The notes under the pieces: generated by a model | What the model was told of the DNA's origin: nothing | What the model saw: only the letters and a program-made list of their open reading frames with translations | The model's database searches: none | Origin: Craterostigma plantagineum | Lineage: Eukaryota; Streptophyta; Magnoliopsida; Lamiales; Linderniaceae | Assembly (NCBI GenBank): GCA_027422505.1 | Contig: JAPQWV010001570.1 | Span: 17,638 to 81,637, forward strand | Length of the DNA stretch: 64,000 nucleotides | Direction of reading: 5' to 3' | Part shown: in pieces, positions 1 to 10,610 of the stretch | Position numbering within the stretch: position 1 is the stretch's first letter | Layout: each line of letters opens with the position of its first letter | Position numbers and translations under genes: made by a program

Positions 1-2
1 AT

Positions 3-3000
3 AAGGAGAAAAATAATCAGCAAAATAATAAACCCGCCGAAGCTAGTGTAGCTGCAGATGAGAGCGATGGAACTATATTTGTAGCAACTGCAAATATTGT
101 TAGGTCTGAAAATGAGTGGATCTTAGATTCAGGTTGTTCTTACCACATAAGTCGGAGTCGGGATTGTTTTTCCACATATGAAAATTTTGATGGTGGATAT
201 GTTTTAATGGGAAATGATGCTCCGTGTAAAGTTGTTGGTAAATGCACAGTTAGGATCAAGATGTTCGACGGAATCATCCGAACCCTCACAGAAGTCAGAC
301 ATGTTCCAGATATGAAGAGAAATCTTGTCTCTTTAGACACACTTGAATCTCAAGGGTGCAGGTTCTCAGGTGAAGGTGGAGTTTTGAAGATTGCCAGAGG
401 TGTCCTTGTCGTGATGAAAGCTTGCAGGTCTGGAAATTTATATATTTTGCAGGGAACTACTGTTACAGGTTCCGCTGCAGTTTCAACATCCCCGGAGGTT
501 GATACCACGCGATTATGGCATATGCGACTTGGACACATGGGAGAAAAAGGCTTAACGATTTTAAGCAAGCGGGGCCTACTTTGCGGTCAAAGTACTGGTA
601 AGATGGACTTTTGCGAACATTGTATTTTTGGGAAGCAGAAACGAGTCAGCTTCAATTCGCCAGCAGTCCACAGGACGAAAGGTACTTTGGACTATATTCA
701 TTCTGATGTATGGGGTCCCTCTCGTGTTCCGTCCAAAGGTGGTGCAAGATACATGTTAACTTTCATCGATGATTTTTCGAGGAAAGTGTGGGTCTATTTT
801 CTTAAACAGAAGAGTGATGTTTTCCTAACGTTTAAACAATGGAAAGCTTTGATTGAAAAGCAGACAGGAAAACAGATTAAGCGGTTGCGGATAGATAATG
901 GCTTAGAATTTTGCGGAAGCGAGTTCTGCAGAAATGAAGGTATTGCTCGACATCACACTGTTCGAATGACGCCTCAACAAAATGGTGTTGCCGAGCGCAT
1001 GAACCGAACGCTTTTAGAGAGAGCTCGATGTATGATCTCTAACGCTGGGTTGACAAATGATTTTTGGGCTGAAGCTATCGCCGCAGCATGCTATATTGTC
1101 AACCGCTCACCGTGTTCACCGATCAACTTTAAGACTCCTGAGGAAGTATGGTCAGGTACTCCTGCTGATTACTCCAACTTATGAATATTTGGGTGCCCAG
1201 CTTATATGCACGTAAACGAGGGAAAGTTAGAGCCTAGAGCTAAGAAATGTATTTTTCTCGGTTACGCTTCAGGGGTGAAAGGATATAGATTATATAATCC
1301 TGATCCCAAGTCACCCAAATTTATAATTAGCAGAGATGTTACTTTCGACGAGTCTTCTATGTTGCATCCTTCAAATGAGTCTACTAATTCTTCTAATGAA
1401 GAAAAGAAGGATAGTGTACACAGCGAGGTGGAGCTCGAGATCAACAAAGATCCTTCAGATGACCCTGCTACGAGTTCAACAGATCAAGGGGATGAGCCAG
1501 AACCTGATTCAGATCCTGTTGAAGATGAAAGCGTCGAGCAGAAATATTCTATAGCCAGAGATAGACAGAGACGGGAGATTCGACTACCACAGCGGTACGT
1601 AAATTTTGTTTCGTACGCTTTATCAGTGGCGCAAGAAACAGGTGTAGGCGGCGAACCTTCTACCTATTCGGAGGCAATAAGCGATGATAATTCTGATAAG
1701 TGGCTGGTAGCGATGAATGAAGAAATGGAGTCTCTGCACAAGAATGGTACTTGGATTCTTGTGCCGCCGCCGAAGAAAAAGAAAATAGTCGGATGTAAGT
1801 GGGTCTTCAAAAAGAAAGAAGGTTTTATCTGGTTCAGACGATGCAAGGTATAAGGCACGATTAGTCGCGAAAGGCTATAGTCAGGTACAAGGTGTTGATT
1901 TTAATGATGTATTCTCACCTGTCGTTAGACATAGCTCTATTCGTGTATTACTTGCATTCGTTGCCATGTATGATTTGGAGTTAGAACAGCTTGACGTCAA
2001 GACAGCGTTCTTACATGGCGATTTAGATGAACAGATTTATATGAAGCAACCTGAAGGCTTCATAGTTGAAGGGAAGGAAGACCAAGTTTGTTTGTTGAAG
2101 AAATCCTTATACGGATTAAAGCAGTCTCCAAGACAGTGGTATAAACGTTTTGATTCTTTCATGTTGGGTCATGGTTTCTCCAGGAGCAAGTATGATAGTT
2201 GTGTTTACTTCCGGAAGTTAAATGACAGTTCGTTCATTTATCTATTGTTATATGTTGATGACATGCTCATTGCGGCTAAGAATCTTGCAGAAATTCACCA
2301 GTTAAAGGCCTTGTTGAATGGTGAATTTGAGATGAAAGATTTGGGAGCAGCTAAGAAGATTCTTGGTATGGAGATTAGACGTGATAGAGGAGCTGGTAAG
2401 TTGCACCTGACCCAGGAAAGTTACCTCAGGAAGGTTTTGGAGAGATTTGGCATGAACGATGCCAAACCAGTCAGCACTCCTCTTGCTAGCCATTTTAGGC
2501 TATGCGCTGCTCAGTCACCATCATCAGATGAGGAAGAAGCGTATATGGCACGAGTTCCCTACTCGAGTGCAGTCGGCAGTATTATGTATGCAATGGTATG
2601 TACACGTCCTGATATTTCACAGGCTGTTAGTGTTGTTAGCAGGTATATGGCTAATCCAGGGAAAGAACATTGGCAAGCAGTGAAGTGGATTCTCAGATAC
2701 TTGAAGGGTACTCTAAGCTTTTATTTGGAGTTTGGCAGAAACAGTGATACTCTAGTTGGCTTCGTCGATTCAGACTATGCAGGTGATCTCGATAAACGAC
2801 GATCTCTTACTGGTTATGTATTTTGTATTGGAGGTTGTGCAGTTAGCTGGAAAGCTACTCTACAGCACGTAGTGGCGTTGTCTACTACTGAAGCAGAATA
2901 CATGGCGATTACTGACGCGATTAAGGAAGCATTGTGGTTGACAGGGTTATTCGGCGAATTAACTCAGAGTCAGAGAGTTATTACGATTTTCTGTGATAGT

Positions 3001-3222
3001 CAAAGTGCGATTCATTTGACTAAGGATCAGATGTATCACGAAAGGACTAAGCATATTGATGTCAAGTATCATTTTATTCATGAGATCATTGCAGATAAGA
3101 AGGTGTTTATCAAGAAGATCAACACGAAGGATAATCCTGCGGATTTGTTTACGAAGGCTCTTCCAGTTTCCAAGTTCAAGCATTGCTTGGACTTGATTGG
3201 TGTTCCAAAAATGGTGAACTAG
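3..3222 (+). pseudogene. copia pol polyprotein (protease-integrase-RT-RNase H), interrupted
   Basis: The frame is open from the first bases of the window. Protease is marked by LDSGCS near 130-145. The pre-integrase HHCC zinc site follows (WHMRLGH ... CEHC, about 515-625), then the integrase core with D (HSDVWG), D (RIDNG) and E (QQNGVAER). An in-frame TGA at 1182-1184 sits where the family has an arginine, consistent with a C-to-T change in CGA. A one-base frameshift lies near 1821-1826, just before RT. RT carries YVDDM (about 2251), RNase H carries DSDYAGD and STTEAEYM. The frame ends at 3222. With two lesions the copy should make no full polyprotein. Confidence 0.93.
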
Positions 3223-3307
3223 CCCATCGGGGCTAGGGTCGGAGGGAGATAAAAGTGTTACTAATTAAGGTGGAGTTATTTACGGAATCAAGGTCAAGGT
3301 GGAGATT

Positions 3308-3817
3308 TGTTGGATGTGAACTTTTGACACATGAGACGTGGGAAACATCTTCACGTGGCTTATTTTTCTTGTGGGCGCCTGAGTTTGAATAATAAGAGAA
3401 CGAAAGCAAAAATGGAATTGCTTGCTAAATCTCACGTGGCTTGTTTAGGTCAAAGACGGCAGCAGCATTTATATTCATCAGTTCATACGGCATATTAAGG
3501 GCATTCCTCTCCTATAAATAGGTTCAGTCGCAGAAGGAATAAACCAACCCAAAACCACAACACAGATTCGTTCTTCTCCTCCGTTATTTTCTGTAGCATA
3601 CTCCTAATATTGTTGTAATGCTTTTATAACACGTCAGTGTACGTGTCTGTAATATCTCCGCATAATAAAGAAGTTCTACCCGCCGACCCGTGGACGTAGG
3701 TCATTCTGACCGAACCACGTAAATCTCGTGTCACTGTCCAAACTTATTTTTCTCTCGTTTATTTATTATCGTCATTTCGGGCAAAATAATTATCGGGAAT
3801 TTCCGCATATCCTAACA
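3308..3817 (+). repeat. 3' LTR of the Tork-like copia element
   Basis: The LTR starts TGTTGGAT directly after a purine tract and ends ATCCTAACA, so the termini form a short inverted repeat with TG/CA ends. Length is 510 bp. A TATA box (CCTATAAATA, 3511-3520) lies mid-LTR and an AATAAAG polyadenylation-like signal at 3663-3669. At 3688-3729 there is a stem-loop of the type found in the R-U5 part of plant LTRs (GTGGACGTAGGTC pairing with GACCGAACCAC). Confidence 0.9.
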
Positions 3818-3957
3818 CGTATATATCTCTCTCTTACACATAATACATGTCTATATATATATATAATATATATGTGATTTTAACACCTAAGAATAAGCGA
3901 AAACAGCGTAAATAATGTACACCCGATTTATTGGTCGGACTCCAACTTCACTGATCT

Positions 3958-5734
3958 TCAGCGAGGAGCACTTAAACACCTCCTCATGGTATTAAGTTTC
4001 TTGTACGCCCTCGATTGGATTTGAAATGCCTTCGCTCTCGCATCTTCATAATACTGCGACATGCAGCATACACGCTACTATTCATCAGCGTTCAGCCATA
4101 GTAGAGTTTTAGAAAAGTATAAATTTCATACATACTAAGCCAGCATTAACAATGTGGTGTGGAATGAGTTATTTAATACCTGCTGCCGCTTCCTTCGCCT
4201 CTCTAGCTCTGCCTACACAGTTTGCATGGAACGAATTCGTTCAGCTTTCAAGTTATATAGTCAAATTGTTTATTTGAAGCTAAGACACAAAATTATTGTT
4301 GCAACGCGTCAGTCAGCACCATACTGTAGTATATATTTTCTTACCAGAGCTTGTTTCAAGCGTGCATTCTCTTCTTTCAGTTGGTTCAGCTCTCCTTCAA
4401 GCTCGACCGTATATGCCTGTCCAAATAACACAAAGAAGAAGCTTCATCTAATATAGTATGATGTTATTACATGATGTTCATCTCTAAATGTGTTCACATC
4501 CTTCGTTCTATAATAATTATTCCATTCAAATATTATTGAGAGAGAGTTATTACTTGTTTCCTGGCTCTAGAGCGTGCTGCAGATTCCCGATTCTTGATCA
4601 TCCTTCTCTGCCTCCTCTCCACCACCTTCTCCACAGGCCCATCGATGGTCCTTTTCCTCGCACCACCACCGCCGCCATCATTGTTATTACCGCCACCATT
4701 ATCGACCACTTGCTGGGAACAATGCTGCTGAAAAGTACTCACGCATATCCCGTCAGAAGAGACGGGACTCACCGGCGATCCAATAACCTGTCCAAATCCA
4801 CCATCATAATTTATTACAACCCATCATCGTCCTCGCCCCATAACCACTACACCACCGCCCCTCTTCAGAACACTACTATTACAATAACTCCACGCATCGC
4901 CCACGACGTTGTTATTACATTGCTGCTGCATGTTATATTATTATTATTAGGACTCACCTGCACCATCATGGGCGGCCTTGCCAAGAAGCTGCTGGGCCCC
5001 ACCCCGACGGGCCCGTTCTGGTACATACCGTAGGCGGGAACGACGTGCTGATGAGCTGGCGGCGCCTGAGGGGGCGGGACTGCAATATAGCTACTGTTGT
5101 GGTCCCGCACGACTCCCGCCCTTACCAAGAAGTCCTCGAGCGTCATCTCGCCGAAAGTCGGCTGTCTCTGAGCAGCGTTCGAACTCCGAGCAGCAGCCTT
5201 GCGCTGAGGAGTGGCGGGGGCGCTTTCGTAATTATTATTACTGCTACGGTCCTTGTGAGGATTGCTGCTGCTGCTACTACCCTTATTGTGGATTTCAGAC
5301 CATACTTCTTCAACGGTTTTCCTACACAGGGGCTCGGGGATGGCGAGAGATCCTTGTCTGGATAATAAGTTAGCAGGCTGCTGTCTCAATATCGCTGATC
5401 CACCTAATTGATGATCTTGAGATGAAGGAATGAACAACTGTGGATGATGATGATGATCTCTGTGGGCCTGAGCTTCTTCTGCACTCCATATGCTGTTGAG
5501 GAACTCGTCCATGTTCATCGAACCAAAGTTCTTACCGCTCTCGCATAGGGTATGTTGGAACTCGTCTAGGGTTAGCGAGTAGATCGACGATTGCCTGCCC
5601 AGCGATGATTGAAGTATCGCGTTATTATTGATCTTGGGCTGATGATGTTGTTGTAATGGTTGTGGGGATTCGATGCCGTTTCGCGGTGGTGGCTGTTCGC
5701 TTTGGGACATGACTTCTGAATCCGTGTCAACCAT
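3958..5734 (-). CDS. ABI5: ABI5-like group A bZIP transcription factor (multi-exon)
   Basis: Nuclear bZIP factor of ABA signalling that binds ABRE (ACGTG) sites. Proposed exons on the minus strand: 5734-4958, 4787-4554, 4416-4345, 4212-4180, 4053-3958, giving 403 residues. Conserved blocks of the family are present: C1 near residues 45-83 (RQSSIYSLTLDEF, NFGSMNMDEFL), C2 near 124-150 (LCRKTVEEVW), C3 near 190-210 (FGEMTLEDFLVRAG), basic region 314-337 (MIKNRESAARSRARKQ), zipper 338-372, and a C-terminal RRCLSAP. The 72-bp zipper exon with GT/AG borders fits ABI5/ABF genes. The uncertain part is 4788-4957: it has a good donor (CAG/GTGAGT) and acceptor and restores frame, but looks like former coding sequence. 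If it is not spliced the gene is a pseudogene. Confidence 0.85.
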
Positions 5735-6600
5735 ATTTCTTTTCCCCCTTGCTTGGCTTGTCGTAATAAAAAAGTTATCTGCAGAAAGAATAATGTTTTT
5801 AACTCCTAAATAGATTTAACGAACAAGGCAGCAGCATACAAAAGAGACCGAACTAATCCATATTTGAATGCATCAATAAAGATTTGGCATACGATGTACG
5901 TATGTTGTTGTTTCATTTTAAGAAAGGTTATTCACTCTTGTTCGCGCCTAGAAAACGAAATTATATCTAGACATAAAACAATCTTACATGTGATTGGCCC
6001 CAACTCACTTAAAATCCTTTGTGCATCGGCTCATTCAACTATAACAAGACAAAAATGTATAAACTAGTAAAAACAGTTACCTCTTCAGTTACCAACTACG
6101 GTTAATGGTTTCGCAGCTCTGAACTGAAAAATAAGACAAATAAGCCAAACCTATGCAAAACCAAAGACATATTGAACCTATATGTACAATATGAAATCCA
6201 AAGTCAATTATTTTATAAAATTATTTGTTTTGATATATATGTATATCTGAATCTTTAACACACTCAGATCATCGAGTTCAGATATACAGGAGGTGCACCA
6301 ACTAAACACAAACGAATATCAACATAGAAATTAATTTCATGATATAATTAAGCATTGCATGATACAAGAATAATGAACTGAACCCATATATAAACTAGCA
6401 AATTATAGCTTAACTTTTACCTCGATGATCAGGAACTGTTGATCTTTATCAACACCTTAACTCGGCCTCACATGTGTGTGCTAAGAGAGTTCTTAGGAAG
6501 GGAATGTATGTATGATAGATTTTTATGTCTGTTTTTGACAGCAGTAGTGTTACAACGTTAGCTTGCCTAGACCGGCTAATCCTTAATGGGAGAGAAATTA
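5735..6600 (-). other. probable 5' UTR of the bZIP gene, with possible intron
   Basis: No coding sequence is seen between the bZIP start codon and its TATA box. A good minus-strand acceptor (TTTCTTTCTGCAG) lies at 5779-5791, and donor-like sites lie at 6419-6420 (GAG/GTAAAAG) and near 6080 (GAG/GTAACTG). A leader intron of about 300 or 640 bp is therefore likely but its donor is not settled. Confidence 0.4.
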
Positions 6601-6810
6601 TATTTATACATGTATGACGAGAAGATAAGAAAAATGATCGGCAATATAAATTAAATAATTGACAAAGTTAAATATAGTCATATAATGTTATTGGGTGTAT
6701 CACAATCCGAAGTGAATGTATATTGCATGCCGCGGGGACACGTTTCGGACACGTGTTGGCACGATAGCTACTGAAAGAAAACCTCAAACTCAGTTCGAGT
6801 TACACGTGTC
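6601..6810 (-). promoter_or_regulatory. bZIP gene core promoter: TATA box and two ABRE/G-boxes
   Basis: A minus-strand TATAAATA lies at 6601-6608. Upstream of it are two copies of the perfect palindrome ACACGTGT, at 6749-6756 and 6802-6809, 53 bp apart, plus a half-like GACACG near 6737. CACGTG is the core ABRE/G-box bound by ABI5/ABF proteins, so self-regulation or ABA control is a reasonable inference. Confidence 0.6.
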
Positions 6811-7019
6811 TTCATGCATATCTTACCCTCGTGCGTTGAAGTAATATGTTTTCAAATAGTTATATGGGGCTTACGGAAACGAGTTAGACCGGCTTTGGTA
6901 CATTTTGTCGCTTCGTCGAAATATTAAAATTCCAATTTATATGGGCTCCGTAAAGTTTAACCACGTTTGATGGGCCCGCCCCATCTCTTTGTAAAGTAGC
7001 AAATAATTTACGTTTTTTA

Positions 7020-7240
7020 TTTATTTATTTATTTTTTACTGTCCCGAGGTATTCCCACACAGTCCGGCTTTGGGCTCCAGAGGTGGGACTAATCCGGCTT
7101 CGGGTTCTACACTTTGTGAATGCAGCACCCCCTTTGTGAGCTCACCCACCATTTGTCTGGTGCGCGAATCAGGGCGAGTACGGATTAGTCGGGTTAACCC
7201 GAAAACCAGGCGGGCGACCAAAATTAAAAAAAAAAATTAC
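7020..7240 (-). mobile_element. possible short non-LTR retroposon fragment
   Basis: GC-richer block in AT-rich DNA. Read on the minus strand it contains GGATTAGTCCCACCTCTG and ends in an A-rich TAAA tail (plus-strand TTTA repeats 7010-7035). A close match to this motif occurs in the SINE-like insertion at 52284-52518. Family not recognised; no clear target duplication found. Confidence 0.35.
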
Positions 7241-7263
7241 TGAAAATATTGATGGAACTTACG

Positions 7264-7505
7264 GGTTTTTTTAATTAAATAAACGAAAAAAAGTAAACCA
7301 TTAACAAAATAAACCAAAAATGAAAAAGCATTAATAAAATAACGAACTTCGTCATCCCAGATGACGAGTTACGTAACTCGTCATCTGGGATGACGAATTT
7401 CGCTTTATCCCCTGACATGACGAAGTTAGTTATTTTATTAATGCTTTTTGTTTTGGTTTATTTTTATAATGGTATATTTTTTTTGTTTATTTAATTAAAA
7501 ATACC
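7264..7505. mobile_element. MULE-type MITE with near-perfect hairpin, 9-bp TSD
   Basis: A 242-bp element flanked by identical 9-bp direct repeats GAACTTACG (7255-7263 and 7506-7514), as in Mutator-like elements. Its ends are inverted repeats starting GGTTTTTTTAATTAAATAA / GGTATTTTTAATTAAATAA, and its middle is a 50-bp perfect palindrome centred between 7372 and 7373. No coding capacity. The TIR matches that of the mobile-domain MULE at 52656-55663. Confidence 0.85.
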
Positions 7506-7514
7506 GAACTTACG

Positions 7515-7981
7515 GTTCAAAACAGTCGCTTTTTAGAATAAATCAATCATGTTGAATCGTCGTCGACACTATGTCGATTTTGGTTTTGAACTCTGATATA
7601 GTTTTAATTAGGGTGTTATTATTTCCAACAATGTTTCAAACTATTCATTTCATTATGCACGAAGGTGCAGTATGATGTTATGCTAGTTATCCAAACTCTA
7701 TGTTTTACCGATTTTACCTATGTTAGAAATCAGGAAATGAGTATAACATTAATTCTATTTAAAAAGTAGTTTTCACGATCGATCAAGTTAAAAAAACTTA
7801 ATTGGAACCAAAGCAGTGAATCAAACGAAATCGGTATGAAACAAAAAATACATGAATACAAGTGTGGATAAATGAATATCAAGAATTCAAAACCGAAAAG
7901 AAGACAGAACCTTTTCAAGACTAAAGAACCGAACTGGATCACGAACTAAAAGACCACAAGAATCTGAGTGGGTCTGGAGTT
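7515..7981. other. no feature recognised
   Basis: AT-rich DNA between the MITE and the SIRE-like element. I see no open frame with family motifs, no repeat and no RNA gene. Confidence 0.5.
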
Positions 7982-7986
7982 GAACT

Positions 7987-8896
7987 TGAAGTGTTCCTGG
8001 TAAGATATAGATATAAAACACTAAGTTGTAAAAGTGATGTTGGGTGAAATGTCGGGGTAACACTCAGCCTAACAATCAAAGCGCACAACGGAATATTGAA
8101 ATTACTTAGTGACGAAACTGAAATAACATGAGATGTAAAACTTGCTGCGTGCCTCAAGGCGAAATTCCACTAAAATGGCAAAATAACTATCCGAAGATAG
8201 TAAAAACAAGCCTAGAAAAACTACGAATCTCAACGATTCTGCAAACTACGAATCTAACGATTCTGAAAAACTTATGAAGTACTAAGACTTCTGAAAACTC
8301 AATACTAGGCTAAAAAGACACTTTGGCTCGCTCAAATTCTCTCAACGAAACTCGATAATTTTCGCCCATAGCTCTCAAACGTTTCTCGTCCAAAGGAGTG
8401 AATATGGCAGCTCCAAATCTCCTTAATTTATAGGCCTTGACACACTCTTGAATTGATATGAGATCCCTTGAATATCTCTTCAAATCTCTCCTCGAAGATC
8501 TCCCTAAATATAGTATATATTTAGTTCGAATCTTCTCATATAATTGGTCGATCTCTTGTCTCCTATTTATGGTAGCTGGTTGAATGATTCTCTTTTTATA
8601 TTAAGATCTTCTAATCTTGGTCGTCGCTTGACTAATTCTCTTTTGATCTTCAAGTCTTCTATTTATAGTAGTTGCACTTCCTAAATTCGTTCAAGCAGCT
8701 CAACGCGCTTTCCACCCGATTTAGACTCGTTCCAGCACTTAAATACGTCCTGCACATTATTAATTAAAGCCACTGAAAAAGGTTAAACGGTTTTTGGGCA
8801 TGAAAGATAAAATCGAATGTTGACCAATTCACAGACAACAAAGTTGGCTGGAATGTTATCTCGACGTTGTCAATGCTGAGCTAGTCAACATTAACA
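7987..8896 (-). repeat. 3' LTR of the SIRE-like element
   Basis: Read on the minus strand it starts TGTTAATG and ends CACTTCA. It is 910 bp, near-identical over most of its length to 14427-15360, and lacks about 20 bp that form one arm of a hairpin in the 5' LTR. Confidence 0.92.
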
Positions 8897-10610
8897 ATCT
8901 CCCCCTTTTTATCTTTCTTCCCAAAATCCGTGCAGATTTAAAAGTTCCTAAAACTCCCCCTGAAGGCAAAATCTACTCAACCACAAAAAATTAAAAGATG
9001 GTTAGAGCAGACGAAAACTGAATAGCGATTAGACTATTCAAAGTACTACGAAAATAGTACATAGCCATAACAAGGTCTTAGGTTAAACATCTGCAAAAAT
9101 AAATATATTCCGCACGTAAGCAGGCAAACAGGTAAACATATCGGAGAAGCAAATTAGCATGCACATAGTAAAAAAATTAATCTTGACATGCAAAAATCAG
9201 TATCAATTATGCATGCAAAAATAGAAAAGGATCAGAGCTTCACTCTCAATGGAGTATGGAGTTTCCTTCTGATGCTTTCTCGGTTGCTTCTCCTTCTTGG
9301 TTAGCTCCCCCTGTTTGTTCGGCTCCTTATTCTGCTCCCCCTGAATTTCTTTATCTCCCCCTTTTTATCTGCACAACCTTCTCCCCCTTTTTGGGAAGAA
9401 AGAACACAAAACTCAGAGAACTTCTCTGTTAGCCAACTTGCAGATGTGGAGGCAAATGTGGGACTAACACCTGGGCCAACATTCTGAGACTCAGATACAA
9501 GTTAGTCGCCATAAAGAAATCAAAGATAAATTAGAAAAATAAAGTGAGAACAGAATGAGTAACCCTCTATTATATCAACCACAATCAAGAACAAAGAGTA
9601 ATTGCAGCGTTAAGTTCGAACTATGAATTAGGATATGCGAAAGTGATCAGAGCTCAAGTCGAACCTAAACGAGAGAAATATCCAACATCACAAATAAAGC
9701 GATCACTCGGTAAATAGGGATAAATCGTGATGTAAGCGAGCTGAGTAAATCTAACTGTTGGAATAAAGAGCATCTAGACAGTTTGAGGATGAGGTCGATT
9801 TAGGTCAAACCTGTCTAAGTAAACATGGAGATAAATATAGTATATGGAAGAATCGGTCATGAAAAAATATAGGAGCAAATCAGACCATGATTCAACCAAA
9901 AATACCAAGTCAAAAGTCATAGTAGAATCGAGCAAAACTAACCGTTTGTGCGACAATGATGAGCACTTGAGACAAGTGTAACGAGCTGTTCTTCGAGAGT
10001 TCTAATGCAATTCTGAGAGAATATCTAAACTAGACACATGAAACGAACAAATGCTGACCTAAAAGCTAATGCAAATAAACGAAAGCACAAAAATATAGCA
10101 TGATCAAACTGACAGTTACACATGTTGGCCCAACATGTGACTCGACATTCTCATTCCGTAATCCTAGACTTTTCTGCCCAATCCTTCTTAAAACCAGTTC
10201 CCTTTATGTCTACCCTTTCACCTTATTTATCTATCCTAGTTTATGCACTGCCCTTATACCCTATGCCTCAACGTTTGGCTTTTTGTCGCATAGTATACAT
10301 CGTCACAGCGACGCCGTGTACCTAAGGAAACTTATTACCAAGTACCTATATCTAGCAAAGAGTTTATGAGCAGGCTTATACGCATCGAAGGATTGGCTTT
10401 TTGTCGCAAAAAGTACATCGTCACCGCGAATGCCGTGTACTAGGGAACTTATTACCACAGACCTTTTTTTGGGGATCGGGTTCACTCAGGGACCAGTCAA
10501 GAAGAATCAAGTCATTTCACAGGAAAACAGAGAGAACACAAAATCAAACATCAAAACAGTAAACATCAAGTTCGACATATGCTATGTTGATCCAAATGTT
10601 GGACCAACAT
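8897..10610 (-). other. region between RNase H and 3' LTR, with repeated polypurine tracts
   Basis: SIRE-type elements carry an envelope-like frame here, but no long open frame survives. On the minus strand GGGGGAG occurs six times: near 8900, 8956, 9305, 9335, 9355 and 9380, three of them as AAAAAGGGGGAGA. Multiple purine tracts before the 3' LTR are a known trait of this lineage. Confidence 0.7.

Larger units (their letters stand above)
1..3817 (+). mobile_element. Ty1/copia retrotransposon, Tork (Tnt1-like) lineage, 3' part
   Basis: This is the downstream part of a copia element whose 5' LTR and gag lie before the window. Domain order protease, integrase, reverse transcriptase, RNase H is copia order. 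The reading frame is followed by a purine-rich tract (about 3296-3307) and a 510-bp LTR. The RNase H and C-terminal motifs resemble the Tnt1/Tork group. The element is defective: one internal stop and one frameshift. It ends about 140 bp beyond the stop codon of the convergent bZIP gene. The 5-bp duplication cannot be tested because the left end is outside the window; the right flank begins CGTAT. Confidence 0.93.

Noticed and set aside
4488..5373. Plus-strand frames of 100-180 codons over the bZIP gene
   Set aside because: They mirror the bZIP exons, which carry clear family motifs on the minus strand.
10100..10485. Frames near the 3' end of the SIRE-like element as an envelope gene
   Set aside because: Short, mostly on the opposite strand to the element, without signal peptide or membrane pattern that I could defend.
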